A stretch of DNA of 64,000 nucleotides from Reyranella sp. (GTDB lineage: Bacteria; Pseudomonadota; Alphaproteobacteria; Reyranellales; Reyranellaceae). Positions 61,722-64,000 of this stretch are shown here, one piece after another. Below the pieces are notes generated by a model that did no database searches, was not told the origin of the DNA, and worked only from the letters and a program-made list of their open reading frames with translations. The stretch covers positions 62,001-126,000 of the forward strand of contig NZ_JAUSBN010000035.1 in the NCBI RefSeq assembly GCF_030651995.1, in the 5' to 3' direction. A program made the position numbers and the translations under genes. Numbering within the stretch: position 1 is the first letter of the stretch; each line of letters begins with the position of its first letter.

Positions 61722-63532
61722 GCTCCCGACCGCACCTTCACATAGCTGCCGGGCGCGTCCTCGATCGCCGGCAGCCCGGCGGTGCCGGGCACGCGGGCAG
61801 GAACCTTCGGACCCGAGAGGGCCGACAGCCACTTGTCCCAGTCGTTCCACCATGAGCCGGGGAACTCCTTGGCGCCGGCCTGCCATTCGGCGAGCGTCGG
61901 CGGGTTCTTGTCGGTCTCGTTCAGCCAGTGCTGGTACTTCTTGTTACGCGGCGGATTGACGACGCCGGCGATGTGGCCGGAGCCCGCGAGCATGAAGCGC
62001 ACCGGCCCGCTGAACAGCTGGGTTGCCTTGTAGACCGAACGGACCGGCGCGATGTGGTCTTCCTTGCCGGCCTGGATGTAGACCGGAATCCGGATGTTGC
62101 GCAGGTCGATCGGCACATTGTCGAGAACGATGCCGCCCGGCTGACTGAGCAGGTTCTTCTGGTACATGTTGCGCAGGTAATAGCTGTGCATGGCCGCCGG
62201 CATGCGCGTGGCGTCGGCGTTCCAGAACAGGAGATCGAAGGGGAAGGGGTCCTTGCCCATCAGGTAGTTGTTCACGACGAACGACCAGATGAGATCGTTG
62301 GCGCGCAGCATGTTGAAGGTCGTCGCCATCTCGCTGCCTTCGAGATAGCCCTTCTTGCCCATCATCTCCTCGACGCTGGCGAGCTGGTCCTCGTCGATGA
62401 ACACGCCCAGTTCGCCGGGCTCGCTGAAGTCGACCTGCGCGGTGAAGAAGGTGCAGGCCACGATGCGGTCATCGTTGCGGGCGGCCATGTAGGCCAGCGT
62501 CGCGGCCATCAGCGTGCCGCCGATGCAATAGCCGATCGCCGACGCCTTGCGCTGCCCGGTCGCCTTCTCGATGGCGTCGAGCGCAGCAAGCGGACCCTGG
62601 TTCATGTAATCCTCGAACACCATCTTCGAGAGACGCTCGTCGGGGTTGACCCAGGAGACGACGAACACCGTGTAGCCCTGCTCGGTCGCCCACTTGATGA
62701 ACGAGTTCTCGGGCTTGAGATCGAGGATGTAGAACTTGTTGATCCACGGCGGCACGATCAGAAGCGGAACCTCGTAGACCTCTTCGGTCGACGGCGCGTA
62801 CTGGATGAGCTGCATGATGTCGTTCTGGTAGACGACCTTGCCGGGCGTCGTGGCGACGTTTCCGCCGACCTTGAAGGCATCCATGTCGGTCTGGCGGATG
62901 AGGAGGTTGCCTTTGCCACGCTCCAGGTCTCCCAGGAGGTTCTGAAGGCCCTTCAGCAGGTTCTCGCCCTTGGACTCGACAGTGGCTTTCACCACCTGCG
63001 GGTTGGTCATGGCGAAGTTGGACGGCGACACCGCGTCGATGAACTGGCGCGTATAGAAGTCGACCTTGCGGGCGGTCTTGTCGTCGACGCCTTCGACCTC
63101 CTTGATGGTGCCCTGCAGCCACCGCGCCGTCAGCAGGTAGGACTGCTTCAGATAGTCGAAGACGACCTCGTCCTTCCAGGCCGGGTCGTTGAAGCGCTTG
63201 TCGCCGCGGGCGGGCTCGGCCACGGGCTCGACCGTCTGGCCCATCATGCGCTGGGCCGTGACCTGCCAGAGCTTCATGTACTGCTGCCACAACTCGACCT
63301 GGGCCTGCACCAGCCGGTTCGGATCGGCCAGCATCTTGGCCGTGAAGTCCATGAAGGTCTGGGTGAGGTGAAGCGGGTCGGCCGACTGCTGACCATCGGC
63401 CTGATAGCGTTGGGAAAAGTCCTGCAGCAGCTTCTGGCTGCGCGTCGCGATGTCCTTGAAGGCCTCCTGGAGCTTCTCGGACTCCTCCGGAGAGAGACCG
63501 CCAAGGGCTGCGGGGGCAGGACTATCGGACAT
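61718..63532 (-). CDS. phaC: Class I poly(R)-hydroxyalkanoate synthase
   Basis: GYCIGGTLMAATLAYMAA (PhaC lipase-like box), NKFYILDLKPENSFIKWATEQGYTVFVVSWVNPDE, SGHIAGVVNPP. Confidence 0.97.
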   Translation of the reverse strand: MSDSPAPAALGGLSPEESEKLQEAFKDIATRSQKLLQDFSQRYQADGQQSADPLHLTQTFMDFTAKMLADPNRLVQAQVELWQQYMKLWQVTAQRMMGQTVEPVAEPARGDKRFNDPAWKDEVVFDYLKQSYLLTARWLQGTIKEVEGVDDKTARKVDFYTRQFIDAVSPSNFAMTNPQVVKATVESKGENLLKGLQNLLGDLERGKGNLLIRQTDMDAFKVGGNVATTPGKVVYQNDIMQLIQYAPSTEEVYEVPLLIVPPWINKFYILDLKPENSFIKWATEQGYTVFVVSWVNPDERLSKMVFEDYMNQGPLAALDAIEKATGQRKASAIGYCIGGTLMAATLAYMAARNDDRIVACTFFTAQVDFSEPGELGVFIDEDQLASVEEMMGKKGYLEGSEMATTFNMLRANDLIWSFVVNNYLMGKDPFPFDLLFWNADATRMPAAMHSYYLRNMYQKNLLSQPGGIVLDNVPIDLRNIRIPVYIQAGKEDHIAPVRSVYKATQLFSGPVRFMLAGSGHIAGVVNPPRNKKYQHWLNETDKNPPTLAEWQAGAKEFPGSWWNDWDKWLSALSGPKVPARVPGTAGLPAIEDAPGSYVKVRSGA

Positions 63533-63729
63533 GCGTTTCCCCTTCCGAATCATTGCCTTTGTGGCGTTTCTTGCGGTAAATTCAACGCCCCGGTACCATA
63601 GCTAGTGACGACCCGGGCCGCCACCTGCCTTTCATAGGTAGGCTGCGACAACTGACGGGTCAAATTTCCTCTCGGTCTCCGCTAAACAGGCGGAAATCGT
63701 GTTTCAAGCGTACACAGCGGGTGATGACG

Positions 63730-64000
63730 ATGCAGCGACACCAGGACACGAATGGCAGCGGCCGCTGGCTCGGCCTGCTCGGCGTGTCTGCGCTCGCCCT
63801 TCTGGTCGGCTGCGACTGGATCGATGGCAGTTCGGCGCCCATCGGCCCGCCGCCGCGGCCCGGCGCGGAGAAGGGCATCCAGCCGTCCGCCAGTATTCCG
63901 CCGGGGCCCGTCAATCCGCAGTATGATGCCGGTGTGATCGGCGGCGACGACCGCGCCGCGCCGGCCATCGGGTCCGTCATCCCTCCCAAGGGTGGCCAGA
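63730..64000 (+). CDS. Putative lipoprotein, truncated by the window end
   Basis: ORF open to the window edge (absent from the supplied ORF track): MQRHQDTNGSGRWLGLLGVSALALLVGCDWIDGSSAPIGPPPRPGAEKG..., lipobox LLVGC. Confidence 0.5.
   Translation, partial: MQRHQDTNGSGRWLGLLGVSALALLVGCDWIDGSSAPIGPPPRPGAEKGIQPSASIPPGPVNPQYDAGVIGGDDRAAPAIGSVIPPKGGQ

Overview
GC-rich bacterial chromosomal window. Gene content and order (nrdR-rib-nusB-thiL, plsX-fabH-ihfA-merR, bamE opposite a ubiquinol-cytochrome c chaperone gene, H+-PPase, phaC) suggest an alphaproteobacterium. I see no rRNA, CRISPR, IS element or prophage. There is one tRNA (Pro-GGG). Most of the window is housekeeping and transport: two branched-chain amino acid type (liv) ABC operons, a polyamine-type ABC operon, TctA/TctB, riboflavin synthesis, L13/S9, and a two-component system next to a DegP-like protease.

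The standout is at 658..4079 on the minus strand. A four-gene operon contains a selenoprotein that standard ORF calling cuts in half. The 93-aa ORF 2911..3192 ends in a TGA that is followed in frame by 78 more conserved codons, giving ...LALGD-U-GSC-SSWSFHDSLELEKLG.... A bacterial SECIS-like hairpin lies directly 3' of the TGA. The full CDS is 2674..3192, with Sec at residue 94. It sits between a thioredoxin-reductase-like flavoprotein with a CANC motif and an atypical nucleotide-binding site, and two mutually paralogous proteins of unknown function. The operon is divergent from a complete liv transporter operon.

Other points of interest: a degenerate GTP cyclohydrolase II domain on RibB (RibBX-like), an MFS gene broken by one in-frame TGA, a tandem nitrilase with a dead second domain, and a hairpin and repeat cluster downstream of the DegP-like gene.
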